From: Marthasterias glacialis
Lineage: Eukaryota > Echinodermata > Asteroidea > Forcipulatida > Asteriidae
Assembly (NCBI GenBank): GCA_911728455.2
Contig: OU452239.1
Coordinates: 5,182,384-5,246,383, forward strand
DNA: 64,000 nt
Reading direction: 5' to 3'
Of the stretch, positions 27,501 to 33,985 are shown piece by piece (the first letter of the stretch is position 1; each line of letters opens with the position of its first letter). Below the pieces are notes generated by a model. The model saw only the letters and a program-made list of their open reading frames with translations, was not told the DNA's origin and ran no database searches. The position numbers and the translations under genes were made by a program.

Positions 27501-29508
27501 TTTTATCAACATTTCACCCCCACCCCAGAGTGGTGGTCATTGAACTTAAAAACCAAAGGGATTTTAACCTCACGGCCCAGCTACTATTGAGAGTAACCTC
27601 TCGGCGGGTACCATTAAGAACTACCGCTCGGCTATTGCAGCTATCCACGGTGGTTTTGCCAACAGCACCTCCGTATCTGATTGCGTGACCCTTAGTCAGT
27701 TAATCAAGGGCATGTTTGTCCTGAGGCCCCAACTCGTCGGCTGGTGCCGGCCTGGGACCTTTTTAGCATTCTCTCCACGCTAACCCAACCCCCTTTCGAA
27801 CCAATGAGCAGCTCCACACTCTACATCTATCGATCAAGGAATTATTCTTGTTGGCTGTCGCTACGTCAAGACGACATAGCGAGCTTCACTCATTGTCAAT
27901 TGAACCGGGCCACATTCGGTGGGAACCGGATGGAGTCTGCCTCATTCCCAGGGCAGATTTTCTGACAAAGAACCAGTATGCGTCCTTTTCCCCTCTGGAC
28001 ATTTCCGTTCCGGACATCAAGTCCATCTCATCACTGTTGGAGAATAAGTCTTGGTGCCTGGTGCGGGCCCTCAAATGGTATGTCAACCGCACGAAACCTA
28101 TCCGTTCGAGTCATTCCCATTTGTTCATTACCATGACCTCACCTTATAGGCCGGCGGCTCGGGACACAATCACCCGATTGCTGATCATGGCGATCCGTTG
28201 GATGCGAATGTCCCGCCTTCACGATCTGTTGGAGCCCATGAGGTACACGCGGCGTCAACCTCATGGGCGTTTTTCTGCGATGTCTCTTTAGGTGACATAA
28301 CCCAAGCTGCCTGCTGGAAAACACCCAACACATTCACTGACTGCTATCTGCGGGATGTGCTCGAGACAGAAGGCAGGGTAGGGAGAGCAGTTCTGACGTC
28401 AAGTCACCAAACTTCTCGGCCAGAGGACACCCCCCAGCTGGGAACCTCCCATCAATAGGTGAGTTTTCCTTTTACATTTTCGGTTATTATGAGTTAATAT
28501 GTATAACTGTGTGATGTTTATCATATTTAAGCCCCTTTATTTTCGGTGCAAGGCGATTCGCGCTCCAGTGGCGGGACCCGCGTCGCATTCTTGTGCTAGA
28601 TCACTGCGCAGCACTCGTGAGTGCTACTTGGGGCGCCTAGGACCTTTTCACGTTCTTGACGTGCCCCTTTTATGGTGCCTTTACATCTCGTAGACCCTCC
28701 ACCAGTGATCGGTGTGATTCTATGCAAATGTAGTAATTGGCTCTACAGGTAATGTATGAGTGAAGTAGACTCCTACTCCACAGAAGTGGTGGGTAGGGTC
28801 TACGAGTGAATACTTACCTGTAGAGCACCCCGCCCTCCTTCCCCACTATCCTCGATGTGAGAAGTTTTTTAACGCTCAAGAAAAGAGGAAGCTCACGAGG
28901 CATGCATGCCGCGGGGCACTATGGGGGATTGCCAGATGGCGCTATTGGTAAACTTTTAGCAATAATACCTGCCAGTCTAGGGAAATATGCAAATGAAGTA
29001 ATTTGCTCTACAGGTAAGTATTTGCTCGTAGACCCTACCCACACTTCTGTAGGGTGGGATTTTCACAGACCTAGATGGTGCAATGGACTTTCTTTTAAAT
29101 GGCAAAGTCAAGTCATATGCTCAGACTGACTTGAGGGGCAGTTTTGCTTACCAAACACAACTTTTCTTGCTTTCACTTTGCTTTCAGATGGAAATTGATG
29201 TTCAGATATGTTTTCGACAATTAGCTAAAAAGCTAGGATCAGAATGGGAAGAATTGGCCACAAATTTACGCTTTAGCTATGACGAGTTACTGGCAGTGAA
29301 ACGTAACAATGAACTAAACGTCAGTCACCAGATATTCTGCATGTTAGTGAAATGGCAGCAAGGATTTGGACCATTTGGAAAGGATGCTTTCAACACTTTA
29401 TCATCTAATCTGGAGAATGTTGAAAGGAAGGATCTGGCGGATTTGTTAAAGGGAAGGGTAACAAGCATGGTGTTCTTTAAAGACAAAACAACAGAATACA
29501 GTAAATGA
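439..29508 (+). CDS. ZU5-UPA-Death domain protein (UNC5/UNC5CL-like), 5'-partial gene
   Basis: Multi-exon gene assembled from splice sites with matching phases: 439-577, 871-930 (GC donor), 6069-6118, 8031-8169, 8463-9085, 9551-9694, 10239-10412, 12182-12253, 13425-13737 and a terminal exon ending with TGA at 29506-29508. Product order: Ser/Thr-rich linker, ZU5 (in 8463-9085), UPA (end of 8463-9085 through 10412), short Asn-rich linker, a helical domain (13425-13737) and a Death domain (from 29188). This is the intracellular architecture of UNC5 netrin receptors, UNC5CL and PIDD. No transmembrane segment or ectodomain is seen, and upstream exons may lie left of the window. In the family such proteins sit at membranes or in the cytosol and relay death or NF-kB signals through the Death domain; that role here is inferred. 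The 13738-29068 intron is swollen by nested transposons. Exons 439-577 and 8031-8169 are duplicates, so they may be alternatives. Confidence 0.82.
871..930 (+). CDS. Small exon with GC splice donor
   Basis: Acceptor tattttgcag at 861-870. The first 16 nt match the ZU5 exon at 8463, then the sequence diverges to a Trp/Pro-rich peptide (PPWYQTFLKPWIGFSLG). The only donor that keeps frame with the next exon is GGCAAGT at 930-936, a GC-AG intron consensus. 60 nt, phase 1 in and phase 1 out. A GT donor two bases on would put the next exon in a frame with a stop. Confidence 0.5.
1862..2540 (-). mobile_element. CR1/jockey-type LINE fragment (reverse transcriptase N-terminal part)
   Basis: On the minus strand, 2533-2312 reads a pre-RT helical linker (KKCRHVLKNAKTTYAQTI...). 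2150-1870 reads the start of RT in two frames: CLSNDVFPSTWKMASVLPVFK, then SDPANYLPISLLPIMSKVFE. This is the conserved W-K-x-A ... NYRPISLLP signature of non-LTR RTs. It contains stops and a frameshift and is 5' and 3' truncated, so it is a dead copy lying in an intron. Confidence 0.8.
2598..2692. repeat. Inverted outlier of the 48/49-bp minisatellite
   Basis: Four imperfect units of AGATGAAGCAAGGTGAGGCA type. They are the reverse complement of the array at 2840-5890, about 150 bp from its left end, and could fold back on it. Confidence 0.8.
2840..5890. repeat. 48/49-bp minisatellite array (~3 kb)
   Basis: Over 60 pyrimidine-rich units built on TTCATCTTGTCTCACCTTGC followed by TTCATCTATC. 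Two unit types alternate irregularly: a 49-bp form with ATCTTGCCTCACTCTC and a 48-bp form with AACCGCTTCACTCTC. Because 49 is not a multiple of 3, long open frames without biological meaning run in all three plus frames. It lies in the 931-6068 intron. Confidence 0.95.
6069..6118 (+). CDS. Small linker exon
   Basis: Flanked by ttgctttcag and gtgagt, both strong sites. 50 nt, phase 1 in (from the 930 donor) and phase 0 out, which fits the phase 0 acceptor at 8031. It encodes about 17 residues (KQSIELHESAEGASVS) of no known domain. Confidence 0.55.
6336..6424 (-). mobile_element. tRNA-derived SINE copy
   Basis: On the minus strand a tRNA-like head (AGCTCAATTGGTAGAGCACC, A box) is followed by a degenerate B box and a tail AATTTTTCTTCGTTCACCCC. 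The same tail follows the tRNA-like head at 31353 and 58778, and a shorter form follows those at 6592 and 50351. Confidence 0.65.
6592..6677 (-). mobile_element. tRNA-derived SINE copy
   Basis: Minus strand: AGATAGCTCAGTTGGTAGAA A-box region, ...GTTTAAATCCTG as degenerate B box, tail AAATTTTTCTTTG. Same family as 6336-6424. Confidence 0.65.
6984..7892 (-). mobile_element. Tc1/mariner transposon, internally deleted
   Basis: 909 bp flanked by TA at 6982-6983 and 7893-7894. Perfect ~29-bp terminal inverted repeats (AACCCCTCAAAAAAAGTTCT at the left end and its complement at the right), with similarity running further inward. It carries only the first part of a transposase on the minus strand. 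Full Tc1-type elements are usually 1.3-1.7 kb, so this is a deletion derivative. Confidence 0.92.
7126..7419 (-). pseudogene. Tc1-type transposase, N-terminal remnant
   Basis: Read from the ATG at 7419 leftwards. The first ~60 residues form the paired-like helix-turn-helix of Tc1 transposases: AIGQLQAGVPQKDVAIRFGV then SKSTISRLRAKF, followed by a GRPRKTT AT-hook-like linker. After about residue 70 the family match ends and the DDE catalytic domain is absent, so it cannot be an active transposase. Another copy is presumed left of the window, because the duplication at 1-886 includes the element's right end. Confidence 0.88.
7593..8478. repeat. Segmental tandem duplication, copy 2
   Basis: Partner of 1-886. 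Outside it the intron and exon text differ, so one breakpoint lies at about 886/8478, inside an exon. Confidence 0.9.
8031..8169 (+). CDS. Duplicated linker exon, copy 2
   Basis: Near-identical to 439-577, with the same splice sites and phases, and followed in phase by the ZU5 exon at 8463. In this copy the sequence just 5' of the acceptor carries a TGA where copy 1 has TGG, which supports starting the exon at 8031 rather than further upstream. Confidence 0.65.
8463..9085 (+). CDS. ZU5 domain exon (and start of UPA)
   Basis: Acceptor attttgcag at 8454-8462, donor gtattg at 9086; 623 nt, phase 1 in and phase 0 out. After an acidic linker, the ZU5 core runs from about 8570 to 8970. It shows the typical beta-rich pattern: a Gly-Gly-x-Leu turn, an IPSGAI-like strand, a Pro-Glu/Cys-Gly-Pro-Pro-Gly segment followed by LTFEDSVVLSFPH, and a terminal SHFTGFSLFG. 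The last ~25 codons (FRVYVWKDNE) start the UPA domain. In UNC5 receptors ZU5 packs against UPA and the Death domain to hold an inactive form. Confidence 0.88.
9551..9694 (+). CDS. UPA domain exon 1
   Basis: Acceptor tgccctcacag, donor gtggga; 144 nt, phase 0 on both sides. It encodes a Leu-Glu-rich helix followed by LMFFKGKGHMHVEMTE. This matches in position and character the UPA segment in UNC5 proteins where a 'HFKG' turn precedes a beta-strand. Confidence 0.8.
9990..10068. repeat. Short palindrome (foldback MITE remnant)
   Basis: Arms around TAGTGGGCGCCCCAGTAAGT and its imperfect complement ACTGGGATGCCCGCTTA, separated by ~15 bp. Intronic, no coding content. Confidence 0.6.
10239..10412 (+). 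CDS. UPA domain exon 2
   Basis: Acceptor ttgtccttccag, donor gtgggt; 174 nt, phase 0 on both sides. Beta-rich text with a WSFSQNSVSFQL strand and a closing strand GRKIQLSFKPNL. It completes the UPA domain. Confidence 0.78.
10673..10783. repeat. Palindromic MITE-like element
   Basis: About 50-bp inverted arms: TTTTTGAGATATGGTGGACT at the left and its imperfect complement ending in CCATATCTCAAAA at the right. The arms include ACTATTTGGTTTG / CAAACCAAATAATG. Intronic. Confidence 0.75.
11040..11640. other. Unidentified GC-richer segment ending in (TTA)n
   Basis: More CpG-rich than its surroundings and open for 187 codons on the minus strand (10979-11542) without a recognisable domain. It runs into a TTA microsatellite at 11635-11655. 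A 3' simple repeat after a distinct body is typical of non-LTR retroposons. Identity unknown. Confidence 0.3.
11635..11785. repeat. TTA and TAAA microsatellites
   Basis: (TTA)7 at 11635-11655, then AATAAATAAATAACTAAATA-type tetranucleotide repeats at 11730-11782. Confidence 0.9.
12182..12253 (+). CDS. Short Asn/Cys linker exon
   Basis: Acceptor ctttttccccattgcag, donor gtaaga; 72 nt, phase 0 on both sides. It encodes 24 residues rich in Asn, Pro and Cys that link UPA to the next domain. Confidence 0.6.
12790..12980. repeat. Clustered direct and inverted TTATCTTGTGCGCA repeats
   Basis: Three or four ~26-bp units read ...TATTATCTTGTGCGCATGAC in the left half. The right half holds units in the opposite sense (GCGCACAAGATAATATGTCG and relatives). 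The whole can fold as a long branched hairpin. No coding meaning. Confidence 0.8.
13425..13737 (+). CDS. Helical domain exon between UPA and Death
   Basis: Acceptor gttcttcatttaag, donor gtatgt; 313 nt, phase 0 in and phase 1 out. It encodes ~104 residues with a repeated amphipathic-helix pattern (SDQKVKKLCEFLDN, LGLLDYLSG, AVQYLKSVLRELNYTGAVEIL). The last helix ends like the final helix of death-fold domains such as DED or CARD. I cannot assign it to a named family; death-fold is an inference from helix spacing. Confidence 0.65.
14218..16230 (-). CDS. Candidate minus-strand nested gene, three tentative exons
   Basis: Three minus-strand open segments look less random than their surroundings: 16230-15890 (Cys-rich: YCWYVNTTSS, SMVHDNCCICLFDRG), 15318-15178 (LQTCPQNYCEFTGRDHQQRS) and 14437-14218 (YNYCVTFVWYRAELLVSQDD ... 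LKDITLYVQQIIDVSPPSEN). The last two end at GACG/gt junctions, and 15178 to 14437 can join in phase 0. The acceptors are weak and no family is recognised. If real, it would lie inside the large intron of the plus-strand gene. It could equally be chance open frames. Confidence 0.28.
17389..18489. mobile_element. 1.1-kb inverted-repeat (foldback) element
   Basis: About 100-bp inverted ends: GCACTTGTTGATAGATTTCC, then GCTATAGTGATGATA and TTGCATATCGGATCC at the left; the complement in reverse order at 18370-18489. No recognisable transposase, so it looks non-autonomous. Confidence 0.75.
17640..17665. repeat. 26-bp poly(G) tract
   Basis: Uninterrupted run of 26 G on the plus strand inside the foldback element. 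It could form G-quadruplex structure; the length is likely to be uncertain in sequencing. Confidence 0.9.
18487..18776. repeat. ATCACCGATCGC minisatellite
   Basis: About 15 irregular units of 17-22 bp around CATCACCGATCGCAAAGT, many containing the palindrome CGATCG. They begin where the foldback element ends. Confidence 0.88.
19525..19602 (-). mobile_element. tRNA-like sequence (SINE head or tRNA pseudogene)
   Basis: Minus strand: GGCTATCTCAGTAGTC start, perfect D-arm (GTCTT/AAGAC), T-arm GTGGG-TTCGAAT-CCCAC with an intact B box. The acceptor stem does not pair, so it is not a functional tRNA. Its sequence differs from the other SINE family in the window. Confidence 0.6.
19870..20005. repeat. 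DIRS left inverted terminal repeat
   Basis: TACCTGTAGAGCAGATTACT ... GCGCCATCTGGCAATCCCCC ... GCATGCATGCCTCGTGAG; complement present at 28880-29012. Confidence 0.88.
20220..21850 (+). pseudogene. DIRS gag-like region
   Basis: Open pieces in different frames: 20220-20561 (Pro/Ser/Lys-rich), 20709-21131 (Lys/Ser-rich KKKNKKEKSSRR, then a helical segment) and 21303-21850. The last piece (FKETLKTVDSASRHGLHLTS) has the text typical of DIRS gag, an alpha-helical region before the MPRKRFKDLP... C-terminus. At least two frameshifts or stops separate the pieces. Confidence 0.6.
21874..22938 (+). pseudogene. DIRS gag C-terminus joined to RNase H
   Basis: 21874-22010 encodes a gag end (FKDLPLADSDLFIGQFEELM ... 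EAKRLK). From ~22035 a frame reading HINVLELLAVANALECF, VKCDNATVVAYINHQGG and NTAADALSRGW is RNase H with its D-N-T and H-x-x-x-x-x-N-x-x-A-D-x-L-S motifs. The following PHVDLFASRTN and IAPFWPRQPWF segments are typical of the DIRS RNase H/methylase-linker region. The ~1.3-kb RT that should precede RNase H is absent. The frame runs into the inserted transposon at 22939. Confidence 0.85.
23196..26131 (+). pseudogene. Transposon-borne uncharacterised protein, N-terminal half
   Basis: Exon 1, 23196-23553, starts at AACATGGCTG and has Cys-x2-Cys and a GFHRICYTRFTD motif; its phase 1 donor is gtatgt. Exon 2 starts at 25394 after tttgtatttgcag. It holds PEICVICQRER, then a YHTRCYKEYT motif that is one frame off (frameshift near 25700), then YKSGNLKTRLQKTFPQLCF to a stop at 26131. 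This set of motifs marks a widely amplified invertebrate protein family with N-terminal zinc-finger-like modules. Its usual C-terminal half (EADT...DTDV...ITGSDHTS) is absent here but present in another element at 34325-36664. Function unknown. Confidence 0.7.
24590..25290. repeat. Degenerate ~130-bp tandem repeat
   Basis: The motif TTTGCCGCTAAAAGTTCCCC recurs as GTCGCTAAAGGCCCCTCGGT (25035) and TTTGCCGCTAAAGGTCACCC (25160), with weaker copies near 24905 and 23685. AT-rich spacers contain TGATCAATTGCT-like text. It lies in the intron of the transposon gene. Confidence 0.55.
26192..26351. repeat. 160-bp palindromic element
   Basis: Arms ACAAATATTGACTGCTTTGA / its complement, with inner paired blocks (GGTGACCCCGGAG / CTCTGGGGATCACC). 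Preceded by GGTGTTATAAAAC and followed by ATTACACACC, themselves near-complementary. Confidence 0.82.
26808..26990. repeat. 183-bp near-perfect palindrome
   Basis: CATATGGACTGGC ... GCCAGTCCATATG with inner arms GGAGAGGGTCCTATTTCCCT around a short CGGTCTTCG loop near 26899. Nearly every base pairs. Confidence 0.9.
27001..27152. repeat. 152-bp palindrome, related to the preceding one
   Basis: ATATGGACTGTCATAATTCG ... GCCAGTCCATAT with inner ACTGTGAGTGACCACAAGGG / CCTCATGTGGTCACTCACAG. It shares ends and the GTGAGTGACCA block with 26808-26990, so it belongs to the same family. Confidence 0.9.
27587..28456 (+). pseudogene. DIRS tyrosine recombinase (C-terminal, frameshifted)
   Basis: After the insertion the frame resumes with SAGTIKNYRSAIAAIHGGF. 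Then come LLAVATSRRHSELHSLSIEPG (catalytic Arg box I), AHEVHAASTSWAFF (box II) and WKTPNTFTDCYLRD (catalytic Tyr). The text is spread over at least three frames (breaks near 27780 and 28250). In box II the expected Arg of H-x-x-R is His (CAC), consistent with CpG decay. Recombinase activity is therefore lost. Confidence 0.88.
28722..28830. repeat. DIRS internal complementary region
   Basis: Left half (to ~28772, ...ATGTATGAGTGAAGTAGAC) is the complement of the element's left outer end at 19852-19900. Right half (GTGGGTAGGGTCTACGAGTG...) is the complement of the right outer end at 29010-29050. This is the template thought to join the ends of the circular DIRS intermediate. Confidence 0.88.
28880..29012. 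repeat. DIRS right inverted terminal repeat
   Basis: Complement of 19870-20005 with a few substitutions; ends in TGCTCTACAGGTAAGTATTT before the outer right end. Confidence 0.88.
29069..29508 (+). CDS. Death domain terminal exon
   Basis: The Death domain is read from 29188 to about 29460: CFRQLAKKLGSEWEELA (helices 1-2), a central LLAVKRNN segment, HQIFCMLVKWQQ (helix 4), and a last helix ENVERKDLADLLKG. Stop at 29506. Two acceptors are possible. One at 29067-29068 (ttttcacag) gives phase 1, which matches the 13737 donor. One at 29186-29187 (tttgctttcag) is stronger but phase 0, and would need an unseen exon in the large intron. The upstream acceptor lies only ~9 bp from the DIRS right end. 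Confidence 0.75.
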
Positions 29509-29960
29509 ATGTAAGCAAAGGGTACAGCTCCTGAGTCTTAGGTCAGTGTCTCTATCATTGATTAATGTAGTCATTTAAGATAGTAATACACAAAAACTTT
29601 TCTACATCTACCAATCCTAAGGAAAAATGAAAAGTAGTGTTGTGCCTAATTTTGTCCAATTGGACAGTAAAAATACTATATGCACCTTAACTTTTTCTGG
29701 GGCCAATGAAGTAATGCATTTTATATCAGACATGAACCTGCTGCCGTCAGGATTCATTTTTCCCCCCCGTTCCCCTGGTGGGATTCTTTTGGCGGAATTG
29801 CCGGAATCATTTTTCTTTGAGGGTACTGCTGGCACATAGAAATCCTGACTTGAAAATGCCAAGTGATCAAAGATTCTCTTTATTGAATAGTATGTTTCAT
29901 TTTCTCGATCGAGAAAAGGACTAATTCACACACCGTGAATTGCACTCTTTCTTACCTCTT

Positions 29961-30443
29961 TCTGACTTACCTCCATTGAGCCAAAATACAATGAATGAAT
30001 AATGGTGAAAGCCTATTGATGTCTCGTAATCCTCTTCTTGGAACAAAAGGACAAAGGTCTGGAATCCGAGACTACCCAAAAAACGCCTCTCAGTAGCCAG
30101 AAAACACTAAAATATTCAAGACCTTTTTTGGTCTTTGTGTAGGTGAAACGAAACGTTAGACAGTGTGTGTATTCTGTGACCTCCAGAGCAAAGGTCGCCT
30201 GGTCATTCAACTGCGGAGTGTGCACAGACCTCACACACGCCGTCTAATGCTTCAATTCACACACACACATGGATAAGAAAAGGTCTGTAATATACTTAAA
30301 TTTTGGGCCATTGAGAAGCATTTTTTGTGTAATCCCTGTTTATAGACCTTTGTTCTTTTGTTCTAAGAAGGGGATTACGTGGCATCGAGAGGCTTCCACC
30401 GTTGTTCATTCATTGTATTTTGGCTCAATGGAGGTAAGTCAGA
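29961..30443. mobile_element. 483-bp MITE with ~100-bp inverted repeats
   Basis: Left end TCTGACTTACCTCCATTGAG, right end its complement GGAGGTAAGTCAGA. The arms extend through CCAAAATACAATGAATGAAT and GGAACAAAAGGACAAAGGTC. No coding capacity. Confidence 0.85.
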
Positions 30444-30542
30444 GTGAGCTAGCAATCGAGCCATGGTTCCGTGTTTAGTACCAATCTTATGCCATAGTTA
30501 ACAGCCCATGTTTTGCAATTCATTTGTATATATTTTTATACA

Positions 30543-30912
30543 ATAATACTAAAATCAACGTATGTGTCTGTACGTTAGTCAGTACTGATGTCAATTTAAG
30601 TGTCTTTTTGTACATTAATCAATACTGAAATCAATTTATGTGTATTTTTATACATTAATACTGAAATTAATTTATGTGTCTTTTGTATGCTAATCGATAT
30701 TGAAATCTTTTTATGTGTCTTTTTGTACATTAATCAACACTGAAATCAATTTATGTCTCTTATTGGATGTTAATCAATACTGAAATCAGTTCATTTGGGT
30801 TTGTATGTAGTATAATCTGTACTGAAAATGATTCATGTCTTGTATGGTAATTATCATTGAAATCAATTTATGTCTCTTATTGTATGTCAGTCAATTCTGA
30901 AGTGAATTACAT
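30543..30912. repeat. ~41-bp minisatellite, ~9 degenerate units
   Basis: Unit TAATCAATACTGAAATCAAT followed by TTATGTGTCTTTTTGTACAT, with drift between copies. Confidence 0.85.
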
Positions 30913-31352
30913 GTTTATCATTTTTATTAATCAAATGCATTTTTGATTGTTGTGGCCCAGAGGCTGGTGCTCCAGACCCAATTTATGTTGTTTCAGAGTG
31001 TGAAAACTGTTGCCGCTATTGTTTCAATAGTGTCAAATGCGAGTAAAAGAACCGGCCCCTCATTATTAAGACTGGGGATTTGCTTCAGTGTTTCTTGCAT
31101 GGTGGCAGCCATCTTAACCATGTATCCTTTTCAAGGTGTTGTAGTATTTGATGCTCCTCAAACAATCATGTTATCAATCTTCATCTGATGTGTCAGATGA
31201 CAGACATGGCGCATCTTGCACACTATTATATGGATGTGTATCAGAAAGTTGTAAAAAGAAAAAACATTTTGCATGATTATGACATATTCCTATATAATCA
31301 ACAAATCACTGCCATTCAAAATTGTGTATATAGGTTTAAATATATATTAATT

Positions 31353-31413
31353 GGGGTGAGCAAAGAAAATTTGGCAGATGCTGGACTCGAACCTGGGACC
31401 TCTCGAATACAGT
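31353..31413 (-). mobile_element. 5'-truncated tRNA-derived SINE
   Basis: Minus strand: intact B box GGTTCGAGTCC and tail AAATTTTCTTTGCTCACCCC; the A-box half is missing. Confidence 0.6.
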
Positions 31414-33451
31414 ATATTTAATCATTGTAAAGTTAATAACTCTTGTGACAGCTAAATAGATCTTTCAGGAATCTTGGCTATCAATTAATAATTTTAAAAT
31501 CTAATAAAACTATATGGTTTTATGTTTTGAAATTATTGCTTGATAATTGGTTGCAAGTAATACATTATACATGTCTCATTCACTGGAGTGATAACAATGT
31601 TTGAATATTTGATGGACTGTATTCTTGCTCTAGTGGTATAGGTGTTCCTGGTGAATTTCAACAAAGGGACGTACATTCAAATCAACATGTAAGATTTAAA
31701 TTTCTCTCTCTGTACAATCAAATTAGGGGCTATTTATGGTAGTGCAAAAATGTTCTTTTTTTTCGTGTCTGTTTTGGGGGACTTATGATAGCGAATATGG
31801 AGAGGAGTATGTGTTTTGGGCTGATACTTTATTTACTCCGTCTTGCTTCTAGTATGCTTGGTGTAGAATCATATGTTTATGATTGTAAGAAGAAAATAGT
31901 CTTCTCTAGTGGACAATTATACTTTTTAACTTTTGGAAGAAGACATCAGCAAACATGTCTTTTCCAACAAACAGTGAATGATGTGTGGAATAACTGTGTG
32001 CCTTTTCATAATTGGTAAAACTGAGGGAAGTTATAGACACCAACTGCTATAGAGTTGTATTTTAAATATTAATAGAGTGATGTTTATTCCTATTGGATTG
32101 TACTTTATTGTTATCTCTGTTTTGTAAATTACATAGATACATGTAGATATCTTCAATGGGTAAAAGATCAAAGGAAATCTGAAAATACACATAGTTAGCA
32201 AAAACCACTTCATTTAAAGTATGAGTATACATGTAAGTTTAGTTTAGTTTTGTTAATTAAGGTATGGTAGTATGCCAGTAATTTGGGTACTGTTTACTTG
32301 AGTTATGTTATGGAATAGTATCTGGATTTGCTAGTTAGGGGCATAGTGTGGTACCAAATGCCATGCTTTTGTGAAATATAAAAAAATTATGTAGTTTTCT
32401 AACAAATAGGCCCCTACATGTATTTGCTGGACTGGATATTGTATGCTCCACTGCAACTTTAAAGCACAGAATACATGATTGAATTGCAGTATAATTTCAA
32501 TTGTCTAAATGGTTAATGTTTGTATCTCTTAAATCCTGCTATTAATGTAACAAAACAGCTGTTTGCTATGAAATTGGGTTTGCTTTCTTTAAGGTGTATA
32601 CACAAAACTGCATGGACTTTAACTCTTACACCAACACTTAAAAAACTATTAATTGATTATGTAGCATCAGTGATTATTGTCTTTTCCCTACTTAATCTTT
32701 TAAAAGTGTTTATTTTCATACATGTACATAGCATTGAGTCAAACATGAAGTAAGCTAGTCCTTCTTAATCATATGGGGAATGTTATAGATTGGTCACATC
32801 TTGTTTACCTGATATAAAATGGCTGTTTAAGACAGGGCTGGAACTGATAGTGCATAACGCAGTACATAATGGTACTCAACTAAAAGCTATTGTTGAAATT
32901 AGAATCTTTTAGAGCTATCTGTTTATATGAGTAAAACCAAGCTCATAAACTTTATAATTAAAGAGTGTTTTGTGTTAAGATTAGTTTGTCAATTAAAATA
33001 ATCATGTACTTTATTTCCTAGTATGTACTACTCTATTAACAGTTGTTTTATACATTCATACATTCCCGAGCATACTTTTTGATATTGTAATGGACCGAGT
33101 GAAGGAAGTCAGGCGCATTTCAAATGTTGTGCTCTTGCTGTGTCAAATATTCTGATTTTGAAATTACTTTTGGAATTCGGCGCAGAAGATGCTTAGCTCT
33201 ATCATGGCAAAGTTTGTTAAAAGCACAACATTTAAAACCACTGCCATGCCAATGCTGCGCTATTGATAAACTCAAATGATTTTAATTTGACACGGCAAGA
33301 GTGCGACATTTGCAACAGGCCTTACAAAGTGGGGCGCTACCCAAAAGGGCAGTGACTAACTTTACATTATAAACACAAACAAGTACCAGCACACATGAAA
33401 TCTAGAGGGCCCTCCAGGCACTGAGTAATTTAGTGTAATAATACAATTAAA

Positions 33452-33530
33452 AAAAATACTACTACAAAAATTATAATCAGAGTGTGGATGCCATCCACTC
33501 TCCCATTATAATTTTTGTAGTAGTATTTTT
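33452..33530. repeat. Perfect 26-bp-arm hairpin
   Basis: AAAAATACTACTACAAAAAT + TATAAT pairs with its complement at 33505-33530. The loop contains a second small palindrome (TGGATGCCATCCA). Confidence 0.85.
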
Positions 33531-33591
33531 GATGGATGGAAGTTATTGGACCTAAGGCAAATTTTTTTAAAATAAAAACAAATACTAAGTA

Positions 33592-33985
33592 GTTGGGTCA
33601 TCTGGAACAATTCCGTGACCATGGAGAGCGAAGGTTCGTTTCTCAGTGGATTTGTCATCTATGAGGGTAAAATAAAAAAATTAGCTTGGGTGACCCTCGC
33701 GAAAGTGTGGGCGGAATCCGTGGGGGGTCTAAACCCAAAATGGCCGCCGTCGGCCATTTTGAAAATTATTTTTTCAATGGTATGGCCTACAATGCTGTTC
33801 AATATATGGTTTCTAGGGTTTTTGGGGTCGAGGAATTCATATTTGATGTTGATTTGATGATTTGACCTACTGTTGACCTTCAAATCCAAGATGGCCGCCG
33901 ATTTTCAGCTCACAAAGGTCAAATTTTCAAATTCGTCGTAGTGCCTTCATAGTAGGCTCTAATGAAAGCTCTGATCATGCTGAGT
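33592..33985. repeat. Left terminal inverted repeat (~394 bp)
   Basis: Contains AATGGCCGCCGTCGGCCATT-like palindromic text and pairs with 36965-37357. Similarity fades near 34010. Confidence 0.88.

Larger units (their letters stand above)
22939..27586 (+). mobile_element. 4.65-kb TIR DNA transposon nested in the DIRS element
   Basis: Terminal inverted repeats TAGTAGCTTGGCCGTGAGGT (left, 22939-22958) and TAGTAGCTGGGCCGTGAGGT (right, minus strand, 27567-27586), flanked by direct TTG copies at 22936-22938 and 27587-27589. Removing the element and one TTG restores the DIRS recombinase frame, which proves the boundaries. It carries the N-terminal half of an uncharacterised protein (23196-26131), a long intron and several palindromic elements. 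The transposase type is not known. Confidence 0.85.
19853..29059 (+). mobile_element. DIRS-like tyrosine-recombinase retrotransposon, decayed and interrupted
   Basis: Shows the DIRS hallmarks. Inverted terminal repeats (~135 bp at 19870-20005 and 28880-29012, complementary). An internal complementary region at 28722-28830 made of the complement of both outer ends. Coding order gag-like, RNase H, tyrosine recombinase. The reverse transcriptase is missing: gag C-terminal text at ~22010 passes directly into RNase H text at ~22040. Several frameshifts and a mutated recombinase residue make it inactive. A TIR transposon at 22939-27586 splits the recombinase. No target duplication is seen, as usual for DIRS. 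Confidence 0.9.
29509..33591. other. Intergenic / 3' flank region
   Basis: Follows the Death-domain gene's stop codon. Apart from the MITE, the minisatellite, the SINE and the hairpin listed separately, I see no supported gene. Open frames at 30943-31188 and 31785-32018 have no recognisable domain. Confidence 0.5.

Noticed and set aside
29617-29862. Short open frames on both strands after the Death-domain exon
   Set aside because: No domain, no splice support; probably 3' UTR or intergenic sequence.
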